64,000 nucleotides of DNA, from positions 10,049 through 74,048 of the forward strand of contig JACJYP010000016.1 in assembly GCA_020636045.1 (NCBI GenBank). Direction: 5' to 3'. Numbering within the stretch: position 1 is the first letter of the stretch; each line of letters opens with the position of its first letter. Source of the DNA: Lewinellaceae bacterium. Its GTDB lineage: Bacteria; Bacteroidota; Bacteroidia; Chitinophagales; Saprospiraceae. The position numbers and the translations under genes are program-made. The notes beneath the pieces are model-generated. The model ran no database searches. It was not told the origin of the DNA and saw only the letters and a list, made by a program, of their open reading frames with translations. Below, in pieces: positions 30,952 through 40,570 of the stretch.

Positions 30952-33900
30952 TTACTTCAAAATCAGTTTTTTCACCCCTGTTCCTTTTTCACTTTCGAGG
31001 CGCACGAGGTAAAGTCCGCGCGCCCAGCCGGGCGTGCGCAATTGTATGCGATCTGCCCCTGCGGCGAAAACGACCGTTTCGATCAATTGTCCCGAAGCGT
31101 TGAAAACGCTTATCCGCGTGTTGGCATCCACCACCTGGCCGGGCACTACCCACACGGCATCGCTTGCGGGGTTGGGAAACAGGCTGAAATCCAGCGCATT
31201 ATCCCCGGGCGAATGGGTGCCGACGCCCTGCGGCAGGATCACAAATTTGGGTGTGCCGAGGAAACCGCCTTCGCCGTCGCTCACCGTGAAGCGGAACCCG
31301 TCGGGTTCGCTGCTCGACCCGTAATCGAAGAAGCGGATCTCGCCCGCATCAAGGCTGGCCTGTGTAAATTGATCGCCGGGGTGCAGGGTGCCGAAGCCGA
31401 TCCTGTCCAGCAAGCCGTTTTCAGGCACCGTCAGCAAGGTAAACACGAGTTGTGCGTGGGTATTGTTCGCATCCTCTGCCAACAGCAGGTCCTGCGTGAT
31501 GAGCGCATTGGTGCCGGTGGGGATTGACAGGGGATTGTTGTTCACCAGATACGGCGGGCTAACGGAGGCCGTCGCGCAGAATTCCAGTTTAAAATTCTGG
31601 ATGGTCCCGCCGGCGCCCAGCACGTTGTCTTTCACGCGCAGGGTCCAGGTGCCGGTATTGTCCAGTCCGTAGAAGGGCGACAGGTCGTTCTGCGGCCGGT
31701 ATATCTGCCCGTTATTAGCCGGCGGACAGGGGAAAGCACTCGGCGCATCATCGGAAAGACCAAAATTATAGAAGCCGTTGTAGTTGCCGCACTTTTCGCC
31801 GAACAGCAATACTTCTACGCCCTGCGGGCTGACGAGGTGCACTTCCAGGTCTTTGAAAAACTCGTGGTAGCCCTTGAGTTGGCCGACGTTGATATCGCTG
31901 ATGATGCCACCGGCATTCACGGTGATCTTCGTTTCGATCGTCGGCGTGCCGTTCGCGGTGATATTCTTTGGCAGGTCGTTGGCCGTAAAACTCTGGCAGT
32001 TTTCCGCGAAAGTGGAAAAGAAGTTCGGTCCGCTCCAGTCGCGCGGGCCGCATTCATTGCGCGGCCGTACACGCCAGTAGTATGCCGTGCCCTTTTCCAG
32101 CAGGAACGGAATTTTGAACGAGTCGATCGGCGTGTCCGTTTTGCTGGCAAGCACATTTGTAAAGGACGGATTTTTGGAAAATTCCACGTCGTATGTCTCC
32201 GCATCCGGTACGGCGTTCCAGTGCAGCACCTGTGTGAGCAGCTGGTTGTCGGAGCCGTCCGCCGGTATTTGCAGCGCCAGGCCTGAAAAGTCGTTGGATA
32301 CCAGGTTCAGGGTAATGGTGCGCACCAGCGGGGTTCCGCCGGCAGGTGTGGCCACTACATCGAATGAAAAGATGCCCTCTTCCGTTACATTGTTCATATC
32401 CACGGTCAGGAATGCGTTTTCGCCGGGCATCAGGTTCGTTTTGTCAAAAGTCGCCGTTGCCCCGGTCGGAAGATTCCCGTCCAGAGAGAGCGTAACCGGG
32501 TCGCTGAATCCAAGCGAGCCCGCGGTCAGGATCTCTGTCCCGAATGCGTCGGGCAGGCATATCTGCCCTGCGTCGTTGCTGAGGCCGAAAGTGAGGGTCG
32601 GCTGCGTCGGTTGCTGTATGCTGAAATTGGCGTTGGAAACGTCGAAGAAAATGTTGTCGGCCGCATCGATCCGGACCCGCGCCTTGCTTGTGGGCAGATC
32701 GGGCACCTGCACGTACTGGCCGCCGTCGTTGTCCACGCCGGAAGCCAGCGTGTACGGATAGGTAAGCCCGCCGTCGATGCTCAGCCGGATGTTGACGTTC
32801 TTGCAATTCACAGGCGCCTGGTCGGTCTTGGCCACATCCCAGGTTACGTTGACATACTCGCCGATCTTCCAGTTTGCGGAAGCGGTATTGGGCGCGGTGA
32901 CGAGGAAAGGCCCGGCCTCTCCCCAGGCTTTGAATGCTACATCCTTCCAGCCTACGCCGCCTCCGCCGGGAAGGTTGTCGCGCGCGATCAGGCGAAGCGT
33001 AACATCGCGCGTGTATTCCGGCAGGATCTCGGCGTTGTAAACACCGTTGTTGAGAATGGTGCTCAGGCGCGGGAAGTACCGGTTAGTAGCTGCGCCGGAG
33101 GGGTAAGTCCGGAAAATGGCAGAGTTGGCGCTTTCTGTGCCAAGAGGTACTTCGGGGCCGGTATCCACTTCCTCCCAGACGTATGATAGCACATCCCCGT
33201 CCGGGTCCGTGGCACTTCCGTTCACTTCAAAGGGGGTCAGGATGGGGATAAAAAAGTTGTCTTCGTAAGGTAATGTCACTTCAGGGGGAAAATTGCCGGT
33301 GGTGACGCTGCTGCCGCAGTTGCCGCCAGTCCCAAACGTGTAGAACTTGTAAAACTCTTCTACCGAGCCCGAGTGAAAGTAAAGGTCGGCACCGCCCTGC
33401 ACGTTGTCGCTGCCACAGGCGCCGGCGTACGACATGATGGTACTGCCGCTACCAGGCTCGAACGCAGAGTTGCCGTGTCTGCCCGCACCGCCGCCGCAGC
33501 GATTCCAGGTATGGCCGCCGTTGAGTTGGTGGCCTACTTCCTGACCGATGACCCCCACGAAGTAGTCGCCGTAATCACCGTTGCCATTGCCGGCCGAACA
33601 CCCGCCGCCCTTATTGTTGCCGCACACGATGCCGAGGCCCATCGAAACGCCGATGGCGCCGCCTATCCCCAGATAACGCGCATAAACGTGCCCGATATCG
33701 TGGGAATTAAAATTGCAATACTGGTTCAGCACCGCCTGGTTTTGTCCCGCCCAATCGAACACCGTCTGCCCCGAATACGGGTCGCTTCCGGGGTTGATGA
33801 AGGCTACATTCTGGCTGGCAGCGATCAGTTGCAGGCGAATGTTCACATCGCGCTCGAATATGGCATTTACGCGGTCTGTATAGTCTACGATAGCAGCAAA

Positions 33901-34611
33901 CACCAGGTCTTTCGTGCCGCCGTGGTCTTCGCCGAATTCGCCGGTGGCGGCAGCCACATAGCGGTACACTTTCAATTGGACAGGATCGATCACGACTCCA
34001 CGTTCTTCAGAGGGGGGAGTATACGGCTCTACCGGAACAGGTTCTGCCGTCGTGCCGTCTTTAAGCCAGCCATCGCCGAGTTTTGCCGGGTTTTGCCGGG
34101 GCAGGTCCGCGCGGTCATACGAAATATAGTATTCATCCTGGCCCCAGGCGTATGGCTCTACATATGCAACGCCGAGGTCGGGCTGCAGGATCATGGCGCG
34201 GAAGCCGCGCGGAGAATACATGACCCGCACCGTACGGGCAGGATTGCTGACCGACCGGCCAGCAAATGTCCCGATATCGGGGCGCTGCGCGGCCAGTTCG
34301 GGTTCCATAATGGCTGTCCGCCAAATGCTGAACACTTCCGCAGTGCCATCGGCGAGGGGTATGCTGAGCAGGCACTTTTGCTCGCGGGCGGCCTGCGTGA
34401 ACTCCCATGGCGCCGCGTTCAGTACGTTTTTCGCAGATTCATAATCGAGTTGGAACACCTGATACTTTTCCGGAAAATAACTGCGGGTCATGACACCGTT
34501 TCTCAGGCTGATCGTTCCCTCGGCTACCGGTTTAAAATAATTGGATGTTTGTGAGGAGAGGATTGATGCATACAGACAAAATACCGCAATGGCAAGCGTT
34601 GATTTTTTCAT
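30952..34611 (-). CDS. Large secreted reprolysin-like protein with P domain and T9SS tail; zinc site altered
   Basis: A 1219-residue exported protein (ATG 34611; signal MKKSTLAIAVFCLYASILSS). After a propeptide-like region comes a metzincin domain at about 205-430, with IMSYAGACGSDN as the Met-turn. The zinc motif reads QEVGHQLNGGHTW (33511-33543): the first His (about residue 357) is Gln, so activity is doubtful. Then come Ig-like segments, a fibronectin III-like domain (ALQIPADGSDNQLLT, YYWRVRPRNECGPRDWSG), a proprotein-convertase P domain (TIETKITVNAGGIISDINVG, GTWTLRVKDNVLGAGG), a cadherin-like repeat and a T9SS type A sorting domain (DFSLFPNPASDAVWVV ... GLYLVRLESEKG ... KLILK). It is a paralogue of the next upstream gene. 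Confidence 0.93.
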   Translation of the reverse strand: MKKSTLAIAVFCLYASILSSQTSNYFKPVAEGTISLRNGVMTRSYFPEKYQVFQLDYESAKNVLNAAPWEFTQAAREQKCLLSIPLADGTAEVFSIWRTAIMEPELAAQRPDIGTFAGRSVSNPARTVRVMYSPRGFRAMILQPDLGVAYVEPYAWGQDEYYISYDRADLPRQNPAKLGDGWLKDGTTAEPVPVEPYTPPSEERGVVIDPVQLKVYRYVAAATGEFGEDHGGTKDLVFAAIVDYTDRVNAIFERDVNIRLQLIAASQNVAFINPGSDPYSGQTVFDWAGQNQAVLNQYCNFNSHDIGHVYARYLGIGGAIGVSMGLGIVCGNNKGGGCSAGNGNGDYGDYFVGVIGQEVGHQLNGGHTWNRCGGGAGRHGNSAFEPGSGSTIMSYAGACGSDNVQGGADLYFHSGSVEEFYKFYTFGTGGNCGSSVTTGNFPPEVTLPYEDNFFIPILTPFEVNGSATDPDGDVLSYVWEEVDTGPEVPLGTESANSAIFRTYPSGAATNRYFPRLSTILNNGVYNAEILPEYTRDVTLRLIARDNLPGGGGVGWKDVAFKAWGEAGPFLVTAPNTASANWKIGEYVNVTWDVAKTDQAPVNCKNVNIRLSIDGGLTYPYTLASGVDNDGGQYVQVPDLPTSKARVRIDAADNIFFDVSNANFSIQQPTQPTLTFGLSNDAGQICLPDAFGTEILTAGSLGFSDPVTLSLDGNLPTGATATFDKTNLMPGENAFLTVDMNNVTEEGIFSFDVVATPAGGTPLVRTITLNLVSNDFSGLALQIPADGSDNQLLTQVLHWNAVPDAETYDVEFSKNPSFTNVLASKTDTPIDSFKIPFLLEKGTAYYWRVRPRNECGPRDWSGPNFFSTFAENCQSFTANDLPKNITANGTPTIETKITVNAGGIISDINVGQLKGYHEFFKDLEVHLVSPQGVEVLLFGEKCGNYNGFYNFGLSDDAPSAFPCPPANNGQIYRPQNDLSPFYGLDNTGTWTLRVKDNVLGAGGTIQNFKLEFCATASVSPPYLVNNNPLSIPTGTNALITQDLLLAEDANNTHAQLVFTLLTVPENGLLDRIGFGTLHPGDQFTQASLDAGEIRFFDYGSSSEPDGFRFTVSDGEGGFLGTPKFVILPQGVGTHSPGDNALDFSLFPNPASDAVWVVPGQVVDANTRISVFNASGQLIETVVFAAGADRIQLRTPGWARGLYLVRLESEKGTGVKKLILK

Positions 34612-34785
34612 GATAAGCACGTTAATAACATGGAGCGTTTATATCGATGGTCTAGCGGGATGAAATAAAATCGGAGGATCCGGGCGCCTGAGCAGGCTTT
34701 TTTAACGCCTTGAAATCAAGGAATTGTGGTTTGCTCAGGACATCCAGACCCTCCGGTAGAAATTTTCGGAAGGGTTTACGGGCAA

Positions 34786-37700
34786 TTAACGCACGACGAT
34801 CTTTTTAACGCCGCGCGCCTCGTCGTTCTGCACCGAAACGGCATAAACGCCTTCGGGCAGGCCGGCAATGTCGAGCGTCAATACGGTGGCGCCCTGCGGA
34901 AGCATCCAGCTGCGCAGTTGCTGGCCTGCTGCGTTGAAGAGCGTCACATGGCTGTCGCTGCCCAGCGCTTCGGCCACGGACAGACGTATAAACGAATGTG
35001 CGGGGTTGGGCGCCAGTTCGAAAGCGACATCGTTCACAGGGTTCGTCGTGCCGACCGGCAGGGGCTGGATGTCGAAAGTGCCGCTTACCAGTCCGCCTTC
35101 TCCGTCGGTGGCGGAAAAATCGAAATGTTCCATGTCCGAACTGATCCCGTAGTCGTAGTAGCGGATCGCGCCGTTGTCGATATCGGCTTGTGTAAACTGG
35201 TCGCCGGGTTGCAGCGGATTGCTGCCCGATTTGCGCAGATCGCCGTTGGCCGGCACCGACATCAGGGTGAAGGTCAGTTCGGCGGGGCCGTTGTTGGGAT
35301 CGTCCACTTTCAGCAGGTCGGTGCTGACGGCGCCGTTTCCGCCGGGGGTGACCTGCAACAGGTTGTTGTTGACGAGGAAGGGCGCATTCAAAGCCACGCC
35401 GGAGCAGAGTTCCAGTTCAAAGGCTGTCAGTTGCCCGCTCGAACCGTTCACATTATCTTTTACACGCAAGGTCCAGATGCCTGCGGCGTCCTGGCCGTTT
35501 ATAGCGCTGAGAGGCTGTGCCGGCACATAGAGGTTGCCGTTGTTGGCAGGGCATGGGAATCCGGCACTGCCGCTGTCGTCAAAGCCGATATTGAAGTTGC
35601 CGCTGGTGCCGCCGCATTTATCGGTGAAAAGCAAAACGTCGATACCTGTCGGGCTGATCAGGTGTACTTCCAGTTCCTTGAAAAACTGGTGACTGCCTGC
35701 CACCTTTTTCACGTTAACGTCGCTGACCGCGCCGCCGGTGGAAATCGTAATTTTTGATTCAACCGTCGATACGCTGGTCGGAATGATTTTAGGCAGATCG
35801 CTGGCTGTGCTGGAAAAGCAGTTCTGTATGCGCGTAACGAATACATAGGTTTTGGTCCAGTTGCCTGCGCCGCAGTCATTGATCGGGCGCACGCGCCAGT
35901 AGCACACGGTGCCGTCGCCCAGGTTGGTCGGCACTTTAAACGAATCGGGGATCACGTTGATATTGGTCGCGAGGATCGTCGCCGGCTCGAAAGAGGGGCT
36001 GCTGGCCACCTGCACTTCGTATTTGTCGGCGTCAACAATACCGTTCCAGAAAAGGGTGGGAGCAAAATCCACGTTTTGCGCGCCGTTGACAGGAGTCTCA
36101 AGCGCCAGCGCCGAAAAGTCGTTTTTGACTACGGTGATGGTTACAGTCGACGATTTGACGCTGCCGTTGGCAGTGCCTTCCACGTTGAGATCGAAAGTGC
36201 CTTCCTGCGGGTTGGCGCCAAAATCGATCTTCAGGGTCGTGGCCTGGCCCGGCATAACCGGGTTGGGGGTGAAGGTCGCCGTGGCGCCGGCAGGCAATCC
36301 CGTAGCGCTAAAGGTGATCGGGTCGGTTGAACCGTTGCCGTCGTCCGTGCTGATCTCGAGGGTATATTCGGCAGGCAGGCAGGCCTGATCCTTCAGAGAA
36401 GCCGGGCAGAACGAAAATGCCGCGAGCGTAGGCTGCTGAATTTTGAAATTGGAATTGGAAACGTCGAAGAAAATGTTGTCGGCTGCTTCGATGCGTATGC
36501 GCGCGCCGGAAGTAGCGTTGTCGGGCACTTGTATGCAGTACCTTCCGATATTGGGCACGCCGGAAGCCAGAACAATAGGGAAACTGTTACCTGCATTGGT
36601 GCTCAGCAAGATGTTCACCGTCTTGCAGTTGACCGGCGCTACATCCGTGTTGGCTACATCCCAGGTCACGGTTTGGTATTCGCCGACGTTCCAGGTCACG
36701 GTATTGGTGTTGGGATACATCACGCGGAACGGACCGGCTGTGTAAGTCGATTTGAATTTGATCTCGGCCCAGTCCACGCCGCCGCCGCCGGTCCGGTTGT
36801 CGCGTACGGTCATGCGGAAGGTGAAATTGCGCGTGGTGTCTGGCAGTACTTCGGAGTTGGACGAGCCGCCGGAAAGCACGAGTTGCAGGCGCGGGAAGAT
36901 GCGCGTGGGGGTTGAAACCGGCTCGTACGAGCGGAAAGCGGGTGCGTTGCCGATGGGGCTGCCCAATTGCGACACGGGGCCCAGATCGTATTCTTCCCAG
37001 CAGTAAGTCAGCGGGTCTCCGTCGGGGTCGCTGCCCGAGCCGGTGAGCTGGAAGGGCGTCAGGATCGGGATGCTCAGGTTGTTGGGAATGGAAATGGTCG
37101 CATCGGGCGGATTGTTAGTGGTGGTCATCGAAGTGCCGCAGGTATTGCCTTCGCCTTGTGCGACAAAATTCTGCACCTGCAGGATGCTGGCGATGTGATA
37201 ATAGGGATCGTTGTCGCCCTGTACGTTGTTGCCGCCGGAGCAGGAGCCTGCGTATGACATGATCGTGCTGCCGCTACCAGGCTCGTAGGCAGTGCCTGCG
37301 GCCAGTTGGTCGTCGTTGGGCGGGCAGTTGCTCCAGGTATGGCTTCCGGAGAGCTGGTGGCACATTTCGTGTGCTGCTACGAGGTAAAAATATTCGGTGG
37401 CGGGGTTGCTGGCAGAGGAGCAGCCACGGCCTTTGGTGACATTGTTGCAGGTACGTCCGCTAACGACGCCTACCTGATTGCCCGTTACGTATTGGGCGAA
37501 CACGTGACCCACATCGTAACTGCCTACGCCGATGATCGGGTTGATCGCTCCCGGGTTCTGGCTCATCCAGTCGCCTACGGTATCGCCGGTGTAGGGGTCG
37601 GTATTCTTGTCAAGGAAGATGATCTGATCGTTGTTTGCAATCACTTCAAAGCGCACATCGAGATCGCGTTCCAGGAGCATATTGATGAATTCCATCGCAA

Positions 37701-38427
37701 TATTGATCGCAGAAAGGGCCAGTTGCGCGGTGCCTCCGAAAAACTCAGTGTATTCACCTTTGGCGGCAATGGCGGCACGGTATTTTTTCAGTTGAACAGG
37801 AGCGCTGCCGCGGTCGGCTACCGCCTGGTCGGCGATCAGGGAAGCCGGGTCGAACAGCACGTCGTCAGTGACGCCGCAAGCGACCGCCTGACCAGTACCC
37901 ATGTCGTTGGGCAGGTCTTTCAGCCGGTAGGCCATGTAAAATTTCTGCTGGTTGTCGGCATAGGGTCGAACCGACTGCACGGCGCCGGTGGTGGCGTCGG
38001 CCATGAAAGCGTGAAAGCCGGTATATCCAACTCCAAGGCGGACGATATCGCCCGAACCGTCGGCGGCAACGCCGGCATAATTGCGGATCTCCGGGTATTT
38101 GGCATAGAGTTCGGGCGCCATGATCGGCGATTCCCAAACTTTGTAACGGCGTACCGAACCGTCGGCTTGAGGCAGGTCAAGCATCAGGGGATGTTGTTCG
38201 GCCGCTGCGCTGAATTCCATCGGCGCCTGTTGCAGCACCGTGCGGAGGTTGGCATAGTCGAGTTGGAAGGTCTTGCTGGCTACCGGTTGCAAGCTGCGCT
38301 TGGCGTCGGCAGGCAGGTTCATGGATTCCGGCGCGACCGGCTTCCACGGATTGAACGTATTGGTCTGGGCTGTCAGCGAGGTCAGCAACCCGAACGTCAG
38401 GATGATCGTGGTGAAAAATTGGCGCAT
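34786..38427 (-). CDS. Large secreted reprolysin-like metalloprotease with P domain and T9SS tail
   Basis: A 1213-residue paralogue of the preceding entry, with the same domain order. ATG at 38427 gives a signal peptide (MRQFFTTIILTFGLLTSLTA); the open frame upstream is not protein-like. The metzincin zinc site is intact: HEMCHQLSGSHTW (H353, H357, H363) with IMSYAGSCSGGNN as Met-turn. C-terminal modules: Ig-like segments, fibronectin III-like (ALETPVNGAQNVDFAPTLFW, CYWRVRPINDCGAGNW), P domain (STVESKITISTGGAVSDVNV, AGIWTLRVKDNVNGSSGQ), cadherin-like repeat, and T9SS domain (VAFELAPNPAHSFIRLSV ... GVYAVSVQNDEARGVKKIVV). Expected to be an extracellular zinc protease delivered through T9SS. The two genes lie in tandem with 174 bp between them. 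Confidence 0.95.
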   Translation of the reverse strand: MRQFFTTIILTFGLLTSLTAQTNTFNPWKPVAPESMNLPADAKRSLQPVASKTFQLDYANLRTVLQQAPMEFSAAAEQHPLMLDLPQADGSVRRYKVWESPIMAPELYAKYPEIRNYAGVAADGSGDIVRLGVGYTGFHAFMADATTGAVQSVRPYADNQQKFYMAYRLKDLPNDMGTGQAVACGVTDDVLFDPASLIADQAVADRGSAPVQLKKYRAAIAAKGEYTEFFGGTAQLALSAINIAMEFINMLLERDLDVRFEVIANNDQIIFLDKNTDPYTGDTVGDWMSQNPGAINPIIGVGSYDVGHVFAQYVTGNQVGVVSGRTCNNVTKGRGCSSASNPATEYFYLVAAHEMCHQLSGSHTWSNCPPNDDQLAAGTAYEPGSGSTIMSYAGSCSGGNNVQGDNDPYYHIASILQVQNFVAQGEGNTCGTSMTTTNNPPDATISIPNNLSIPILTPFQLTGSGSDPDGDPLTYCWEEYDLGPVSQLGSPIGNAPAFRSYEPVSTPTRIFPRLQLVLSGGSSNSEVLPDTTRNFTFRMTVRDNRTGGGGVDWAEIKFKSTYTAGPFRVMYPNTNTVTWNVGEYQTVTWDVANTDVAPVNCKTVNILLSTNAGNSFPIVLASGVPNIGRYCIQVPDNATSGARIRIEAADNIFFDVSNSNFKIQQPTLAAFSFCPASLKDQACLPAEYTLEISTDDGNGSTDPITFSATGLPAGATATFTPNPVMPGQATTLKIDFGANPQEGTFDLNVEGTANGSVKSSTVTITVVKNDFSALALETPVNGAQNVDFAPTLFWNGIVDADKYEVQVASSPSFEPATILATNINVIPDSFKVPTNLGDGTVCYWRVRPINDCGAGNWTKTYVFVTRIQNCFSSTASDLPKIIPTSVSTVESKITISTGGAVSDVNVKKVAGSHQFFKELEVHLISPTGIDVLLFTDKCGGTSGNFNIGFDDSGSAGFPCPANNGNLYVPAQPLSAINGQDAAGIWTLRVKDNVNGSSGQLTAFELELCSGVALNAPFLVNNNLLQVTPGGNGAVSTDLLKVDDPNNGPAELTFTLMSVPANGDLRKSGSNPLQPGDQFTQADIDNGAIRYYDYGISSDMEHFDFSATDGEGGLVSGTFDIQPLPVGTTNPVNDVAFELAPNPAHSFIRLSVAEALGSDSHVTLFNAAGQQLRSWMLPQGATVLTLDIAGLPEGVYAVSVQNDEARGVKKIVVR

Positions 38428-38655
38428 GGTCAATTGTTTATTAGCCGGCTGGACTTCCGGTGAGGAAGAGCGGCGTGTTGTTAATTTGTTTGAAGTCGTT
38501 GGCAAGACGTGATGATTTGTCCGGATAAATGGTGATCGGGGAGCGGAACAAAGGATCGGCGGTTGAGACACAATGTTTATCAGGATCACAAAAATCGAAA
38601 GTTTAACATTTGTGGCGGCCTGATTTTGGACAATTTGCTTAAATATGACGAAGCT

Positions 38656-39288
38656 TCACAGTACCCGTGCCATCAGAACAAGGCCAAAAAGCACCAGAAT
38701 GAAGCCGATGCTGCGCTGAACCCATTGGGTATGGCGGGGTGTCAGAAAACACCGGATGCGCTTTGCTGCATACGCTTTCAGGGTGTCGGTGATCACCAGG
38801 GTGCCCAGCATGCCGCCGAAAAACAGCAGCAACTCGCGGGTGCCCCAGCCGCCGGGTATCAGAACCGCTCCGGCAATGCCGATCCAGAAAAAAACAGTAA
38901 AAGGGTTCACGGTGTTCAGCAAAAAGCCCTTCATCCAGTACTGAAAATAACTGCGCTGCCGGCGGGCAGGCGCGGCACGCTCGTATTGCGGATCTTCGCT
39001 CGCAGCGGTTTTTTTTATAAAAAGATTGCCGATGCCAAAGGCTACAAGCAACATGCCGCCCGCCAACCCTGCCCAAACCTTGAAATTCGGCAGCGCCGTC
39101 ACCGCAGCCATGGTCTCCATGCCGTATTGCACCGCAATGACGTACAACACATCGCTGAACCAGATGCCTCCCGCCACCGCCAGTCCGGCCCTGAACCCGC
39201 GCTCTATGCCCGCCTGCAGGATCGCAAAAAGCAGGGGGCCAACCATAAAACTAAGCGAAAGCCCGAGAAAAATGCCCTGTATCAACAT
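38656..39288 (-). CDS. LysE-family amino-acid exporter
   Basis: A 210-residue inner-membrane protein with about six helices. ATG at 39288 starts the family N-terminus MLIQGIFLGLSLSFMVGPLL followed by FAILQAGIERGFRAGLAVAG. The motif GxxxGPxxF-like pattern (SFMVGPLLFAI) is typical. Later helices include ELLLFFGGMLGTLVITDTLK and SIGFILVLFGLVLMARV. The cytoplasmic loop after helix 3 holds basic residues (ERAAPARRQRSYFQYWMKG). It probably exports an amino acid or related compound; substrate unknown. Divergent from the lipoprotein gene at 39466, with face-to-face -7 boxes between them. Confidence 0.88.
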   Translation of the reverse strand: MLIQGIFLGLSLSFMVGPLLFAILQAGIERGFRAGLAVAGGIWFSDVLYVIAVQYGMETMAAVTALPNFKVWAGLAGGMLLVAFGIGNLFIKKTAASEDPQYERAAPARRQRSYFQYWMKGFLLNTVNPFTVFFWIGIAGAVLIPGGWGTRELLLFFGGMLGTLVITDTLKAYAAKRIRCFLTPRHTQWVQRSIGFILVLFGLVLMARVL

Positions 39289-39309
39289 AATTGAAGCCGG
39301 TTCGGCGGG

Positions 39310-39317
39310 CAAAAGTA
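39310..39317 (-). promoter_or_regulatory. -7 box TACTTTTG for the LysE gene
   Basis: Perfect TAnnTTTG on the minus strand, 21 bp before the ATG at 39288. It is paired with a plus-strand box at 39334, giving divergent promoters 16 bp apart. Confidence 0.5.
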
Positions 39318-39333
39318 AACAATACATGCAGCA

Positions 39334-39341
39334 TATCTTTG
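39334..39341 (+). promoter_or_regulatory. -7 box TATCTTTG for the lipoprotein gene at 39466
   Basis: Perfect TAnnTTTG on the plus strand, followed by a leader of about 115 bases before the ATG. Confidence 0.4.
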
Positions 39342-39465
39342 CCGGCCCGGCAGCTTGCTCACCTGCACCGTTTGTCTTTCACATGACTTTTGCCGGCACT
39401 TGCATTCCCCGGGGGCGTGGAAAACTGCAAAGACGCCGTTCATTTGTATAAAAAATCCTCATGCT

Positions 39466-40242
39466 ATGAAACATACTACCCTGTTGCTGTTACTGCTCGC
39501 ATGCTGCGCCTGCGCAAATGACAGGGACTCTGAAGCCGCTGAAGATCAACGGATTGATCTGGTCCGGGCCGTAGAATCTGCGCATAAAAAAGCGGAATTT
39601 CAGTCCCATCAAACGGTTTCCTTCGACGTGTCGCTCAACTGGAACGGCAAGCCGGCCATGAAAGCAACGGTATTGCAGCGCACCGACGGTACCCGCATAC
39701 GGGTGCGCAAGCAAAACGGCAGCGATATCCTGTTCGACGGGCAATCGCACTGGCTCGCCCCGGCCGGTCAGGACGATCCGAGGGCCCGTTTTGATCTTTT
39801 TACCTGGCATTATTTCTTCTGCCTGCCCTGGAAACTGTCGGACCCCGGCACGCAATGGCAGCCGCTTCCCGATCGCTTCCTCGAAGGGCGGGAGTGCCGG
39901 GCGGGTCGCCTGAGTTTCACGCCCGGCACCGGCGATGCACCCGACGACTGGTATCTCGTATTTTCCGATAAAAAACAGGGCCTTGTCAGTGGCGCCGTGT
40001 ACATTGTAACCTACGGCGGAAAGGACGTGGAAGCCGCAGAAAAGCACCCGCACGCCATCATTTACAGCGATTACCGCCCTGAAACGGGCATCCCCGTCGC
40101 ACATACCTGGACCTTCTACGGCTGGGATACCGACAGCCTCGACAAAAAGGAAGCACTCGGTACGGGAGAGATCAGCAACGTGCGTTTCTCCGACGAAAAA
40201 CCGCAGGATTTTGCAGTGCCGGCCGGTGCTGTGAAAATATGA
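39466..40242 (+). CDS. Lipoprotein, probably DUF6503-like
   Basis: A 258-residue protein with a lipoprotein signal (MKHTTLLLLLLACCACAND; lipobox CCAC). ATG at 39466 is used; another ATG lies five bases upstream in a different frame. The mature part is beta-rich: TVSFDVSLNWNGKPAMKATV, RIRVRKQNGSDILFDGQSHW, FDLFTWHYFFCLPWKLSDPG, DDWYLVFSDKKQGLVSGAVY, ARPETGIPVAHTWTFYGWD-like segments, ending DFAVPAGAVKI. This pattern, with an F-x-W-x-Y-F-F-C-L-P-W-K-L block, resembles the DUF6503 family (outer-membrane-lipoprotein-carrier-like fold), by memory only. Possibly binds lipid or interacts with the envelope. Monocistronic. Confidence 0.75.
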   Translation: MKHTTLLLLLLACCACANDRDSEAAEDQRIDLVRAVESAHKKAEFQSHQTVSFDVSLNWNGKPAMKATVLQRTDGTRIRVRKQNGSDILFDGQSHWLAPAGQDDPRARFDLFTWHYFFCLPWKLSDPGTQWQPLPDRFLEGRECRAGRLSFTPGTGDAPDDWYLVFSDKKQGLVSGAVYIVTYGGKDVEAAEKHPHAIIYSDYRPETGIPVAHTWTFYGWDTDSLDKKEALGTGEISNVRFSDEKPQDFAVPAGAVKI

Positions 40243-40302
40243 CGCGTATTGAAGCTCTGAAAAGTATTCCGGGGCTCGTGCGTACAAGTTGTTGAATTGC
40301 AC

Positions 40303-40310
40303 TACCTTTG
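40303..40310 (+). promoter_or_regulatory. -7 box TACCTTTG for the RhlE helicase gene, long leader
   Basis: Perfect TAnnTTTG about 260 bases before the ATG at 40571. No better box lies nearer the gene. The 40311-40570 segment has no convincing gene; short frames there lack coding character. Confidence 0.45.
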
Positions 40311-40570
40311 TCCGAAATTCACCCACCGGTGTTTGTCCGCCCTGGACAACAAGTTTCTGGGAATGCGCCCGTACCGCTTTGTTTGCGGGTTTTTTACAAG
40401 CATTCCGATGCGCTTGCCCCATGAAGGGTGCGTCCTCAGACGCCCCGCCGCGTACGAAACCGGAATATCTGTATGCCGGAACCGTTTTTCCGTAGCCGAC
40501 CCGTCTGCTTCATGCAGATAAGTCGAGAGTGTTGTGGTGCGCAACCGGCTTTAACACACATTATTGACAA

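Noticed and set aside
34680..34705. GCCTGAGCAGGCTTTTTT hairpin between the two protease genes
   Set aside because: The T run points along the plus strand while both genes are on the minus strand; stem is only about four to five bp.
40289..40544. Short frames on both strands in the helicase leader
   Set aside because: They overlap each other in several frames and lack coding character; the stretch is better explained as a 5' leader.
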